8,564 nt of DNA from Paludibacteraceae bacterium (GTDB lineage Bacteria; Bacteroidota; Bacteroidia; Bacteroidales; Paludibacteraceae), in contig JAGCMZ010000205.1 in the NCBI GenBank assembly GCA_017646225.1, positions 1-8,564 on the forward strand, written 5' to 3'. The notes below the pieces were generated by a model. The model was not told the origin of the DNA, made no database searches, and worked only from the letters and a program-made list of their open reading frames with translations. Made by a program: the position numbers and the translations under genes. Position 1 is the first letter of the stretch, and every line of letters starts with the position of its first letter. Below, piece by piece: positions 7,333-8,564 of this stretch.

Positions 7333-7501
7333 AAAAGCGTTATGCTCTTCTTTAGATGAAAACCTGAGAAATTTTCAATATAAGCAAGAATGGCATAGTG
7401 GTTTTTCACGCGTATGCGTGGACTGCTATTACTACATCTGCTTATTAGGTTTTCTCAGGACCTTCATCTAAGACGTGGCAATGCTGTTCCACGCTTTTTT
7501 T
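7333..7501 (+). ncRNA. Structured RNA (about 165 nt): candidate small RNA or attenuating leader
   Basis: A rod-like fold is visible: TTAGATGAA (7352-7360) with 7463-7471, CCTGAGAAA (7363-7371) with 7451-7459, ATAAGCA (7380-7386) with 7439-7445, AATGGCA plus GT (7389-7399) with 7422-7430, and an apical CACGC-GTAT-GCGTG hairpin (7407-7420). It ends in a short hairpin with a T7 tract. The ends can also pair: AAAAGCGT (7333-7340) with ACGCTTTT (7491-7498). The near-consensus promoter CATATTTG at 7325-7332 would start transcription close to the 5' end. A long bulged rod with its own terminator resembles 6S-like small RNAs, but I cannot match it to a named family. The alternative is a leader controlling the gene that starts 44-70 bases downstream. 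Confidence 0.6.
7474..7501 (+). terminator. Intrinsic terminator at the end of the structured RNA
   Basis: CGTGG (7474-7478) pairs with CCACG (7489-7493) around a 10-nt loop, followed by C and seven Ts (7495-7501). The 3' arm can pair instead with GCGTGGA at 7416-7422 (7 bp with 7488-7494) or with the RNA's 5' end, so the terminator could be conditional. Confidence 0.55.
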
Positions 7502-7544
7502 ATATCTATACCCAAGAATTTATTAACTTATTAAATCATATACA

Positions 7545-7577
7545 ATGAAACGAATTTTACTTTTACCGCAATGCTGA
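7545..7577 (+). other. Frame-disrupted start of the CsgG/FISUMP gene, or a 10-codon leader peptide
   Basis: The ATG at 7545 has a typical A-rich upstream context and begins MKRILLL, the usual start of a signal peptide, but its frame reads MKRILLLPQC and stops at TGA 7575-7577. One extra base, for example a fifth T at 7561-7564, would join it to the main frame as MKRILLFTAMLMMTLGISAQ, a complete signal peptide. Three explanations fit: an assembly or sequencing indel, a real inactivating or slippage mutation, or a short leader peptide coupled to the ATG at 7571 (ATGCTGA overlap). Confidence 0.65.
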
Positions 7578-8458
7578 TGATGACATTGGGTATTTCTGCA
7601 CAGCGTGCTGCTGTTATGGAGTTTAAAGCTGGCGTTGGTATTTCTCAGGCAGATGTAGATGGTATTTCAGCAATTTTTATTACTTATTTTCGTCCTGCTG
7701 GTTATACCATGGTAGAGCGTACGCAGATAGACCGAGTTATTGATGAGCAAGGTTTTCAACGTAGTCGTTTAACCGAATTTCAAATGGTGCGTATTGGTCA
7801 AATTTTGAATGTGTCAAAAATTGTAATTGGCGATGTTAATGTAGTGATGGGTCAATACAATGTCGATGTACGTGTTATTAATGTAGAATCGGGTACCATT
7901 GCTGCTACCGAAGGTGCTACTTTCTCTGGCTCTTCTTATAGAACTACCATGCAAACGCTTGCTCAAAAACTGGCTGGTAAAATTGCTCTGTCTGCAGGTC
8001 CAACAGTGAGTGCTGCTAGTGCTAGTTCTTTCTCAAGCGCATCTACAAGACGTAAAGGAGATATTGTAGATTTAGGGTTGCCCAGCGGCACTTTATGGTA
8101 TGCAAAAAATGAAGGTGGTGATTATGCTCGTTATACTTACGATGATGCTGTAAGTAAATTTGGTAATCAATTGCCTTCTAAAGAAAAATTACAAGAGTTA
8201 AAAGATAACTGTACTTGGACGTGGACAGGTAGTGGTTATAAGGTTGTTGGTCCTAATGGTAATTCCATTTACTTTCCTGCTGCGGGCCTCTACGATTGCA
8301 ATGGCGCTGAGTACTACGTAGGTTCCTACGGCTACTATTGGTCTTCTACGCCCTATGGTTCAGATTACGCCTATATCCTTAACATCAGTCCGCACTACGT
8401 GAGCATGGGCAACAACGATCGTTGCGGCGGTCGATCTGTTCGCTTAGTTCTGGATTAA
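7571..8458 (+). CDS. CsgG-like / FISUMP (C-type-lectin-like) fusion protein; candidate DGR target
   Basis: Counting from ATG 7571 (295 residues), residues 1-11 look like the second half of a signal peptide whose basic start lies out of frame at 7545. Residues 12-140 resemble the CsgG/LpoB-type periplasmic fold: AAVMEFKAG opening strand, YTMVERTQIDRVIDEQGFQ, RIGQILNVSKIVIGDVNVV, then VDVRVINVESGTI. A Ser/Ala linker spans 141-162. Residues 163-295 form a FISUMP-type domain: DLGLPSGTLWYAKN, LPSKEKLQEL, YFPAAG, GSYGYYWSST and the end GGRSVRLVLD. FISUMP and related C-lectin folds are used for ligand display and are common DGR targets. An exported or surface location is expected. Codons up to about 8275 are AT-leaning, while the last 170 bases turn rich in C-ending codons. 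Function of the pair of domains is not known to me. No close promoter was found; expression probably comes through the structured RNA upstream. Confidence 0.8.
   Translation: MLMMTLGISAQRAAVMEFKAGVGISQADVDGISAIFITYFRPAGYTMVERTQIDRVIDEQGFQRSRLTEFQMVRIGQILNVSKIVIGDVNVVMGQYNVDVRVINVESGTIAATEGATFSGSSYRTTMQTLAQKLAGKIALSAGPTVSAASASSFSSASTRRKGDIVDLGLPSGTLWYAKNEGGDYARYTYDDAVSKFGNQLPSKEKLQELKDNCTWTWTGSGYKVVGPNGNSIYFPAAGLYDCNGAEYYVGSYGYYWSSTPYGSDYAYILNISPHYVSMGNNDRCGGRSVRLVLD
8282..8455 (+). other. Putative DGR variable region in the lectin-like domain
   Basis: The scaffold GSYGYYWSSTP...AY.LNI...V.M...R..G.SVRLV is the layout of DGR-diversified FISUMP/C-lectin ends. At exposed positions the codons are CTC, TAC, GAT, TGC (240-243), TAT, GGT (262-263), GAT, TAC (265-266), ATC (269, 272), AGT, CAC, TAC, AGC, GGC (273-280), GAT (283), TGC, GGC (285-286). 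All are NNY and each is reachable from AAY by changing adenines only. TCA (264) and CCG (274) are exceptions. The template repeat and reverse transcriptase are not in the window, so this is a candidate only. Confidence 0.5.
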
Positions 8459-8493
8459 AATTTAGCAAAGCACGTTAGTGCTAAGCTAAATTT
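8458..8493. other. Long hairpin starting at the stop codon, directly after the putative variable region
   Basis: AAATTTAGC (8458-8466) pairs with GCTAAATTT (8485-8493) and AGCAC (8469-8473) with GTGCT (8478-8482), around a GTTA loop with a symmetric AA/AA internal loop: 14 bp in all. It lacks a T-tract on the + strand. DGR targets carry a hairpin or cruciform just after the variable region that aids retrohoming, and its placement fits that. It could also be an mRNA 3'-end structure. Confidence 0.65.
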
Positions 8494-8507
8494 CCTTTTA
8501 TATTCTT

Positions 8508-8554
8508 TCTCGATTTTGTTCCAAGCGAAAGCAAGGCAAAATCGAGATTTTTTT
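8508..8554 (+). terminator. Intrinsic terminator with 11-bp stem, GAAA loop and T7
   Basis: TCTCGATTTTG (8508-8518) pairs with CAAAATCGAGA (8537-8547). Inside, CC pairs with GG and GC with GC, separated by an AA/AA internal loop and closed by a GAAA tetraloop (8527-8530). Seven Ts follow at 8548-8554. It would end the CsgG/FISUMP transcript. Confidence 0.8.
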
Positions 8555-8555
8555 A

Positions 8556-8563
8556 TACCTTTG
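8556..8563 (+). promoter_or_regulatory. TAnnTTTG promoter element at the right edge (TACCTTTG)
   Basis: TACCTTTG is an exact match to the Bacteroidota -7 consensus, one base after the terminator T-tract. A new + strand transcript would start just outside the window. Confidence 0.6.
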
Positions 8564-8564
8564 C

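Noticed and set aside
7333..7501. Assignment of the structured RNA to 6S, tmRNA or a known riboswitch
   Set aside because: The overall shape is compatible with a 6S-like rod, but I could not match conserved sequence blocks to any named family and no tmRNA tag or tRNA-like end is visible.
8282..8455. Reverse transcriptase or template repeat within this window
   Set aside because: No RT motif was seen in any listed reading frame, and I noticed no near-copy of the variable region elsewhere in the 8564 bases.

Overview
The window looks like chromosome of a Bacteroidota bacterium, most likely order Bacteroidales. Supporting evidence is protein families largely restricted to that phylum (a type IX secretion type B C-terminal domain, a PorP/SprF barrel, GldB), several TAnnTTTG promoter elements, A-rich start regions without clear Shine-Dalgarno sequences, and compact TAATG gene coupling. 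All recognisable genes are on the + strand.

Positions 1-5242 hold a tight three-gene unit: the 3' part of a very large secreted Ig-like adhesin ending in a T9SS type B sorting domain, an exported PD40/OmpA-like protein, and a PorP/SprF-family outer-membrane protein. The gaps are 15 and 5 bases. This is the SprB/SprF-type arrangement: adhesin, the barrel that helps export or anchor it, and a peptidoglycan-binding periplasmic partner. A 117-bp element bounded by 15-bp inverted repeats lies just after this unit, followed by a promoter that runs directly into a terminator-type hairpin (5422-5462).

Positions 5484-6967 hold a SPOR-domain lipoprotein overlapping by one base with a GldB-family lipoprotein. 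Both are envelope proteins. Positions 6968-7544 have no protein gene but are packed with structure: seven copies of a GTCAAAA-type heptamer, a series of REP-like hairpins mostly with GTA triloops, an A-rich stretch with a promoter, and a rod-like RNA of about 165 nt ending in a T-tract. That RNA has several mutually exclusive pairings and is either a stand-alone small RNA or a leader of the next gene.

Positions 7545-8458 hold a gene with a CsgG-like N-terminal domain fused to a FISUMP-type C-type-lectin-like domain. Its signal-peptide start appears to be broken by a one-base frameshift. The C-terminal end has the signature of a diversity-generating retroelement (DGR) variable region: candidate variable positions are nearly all NNY codons reachable from AAY, inside a conserved GYYWSS...GxSVRLV frame, and a long hairpin begins at the stop codon. 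No reverse transcriptase or template repeat lies in the window. A terminator and a fresh promoter at the right edge show that another transcription unit begins just outside. The CsgG-FISUMP gene with its structured leader and possible DGR cassette is the best candidate for something new here.
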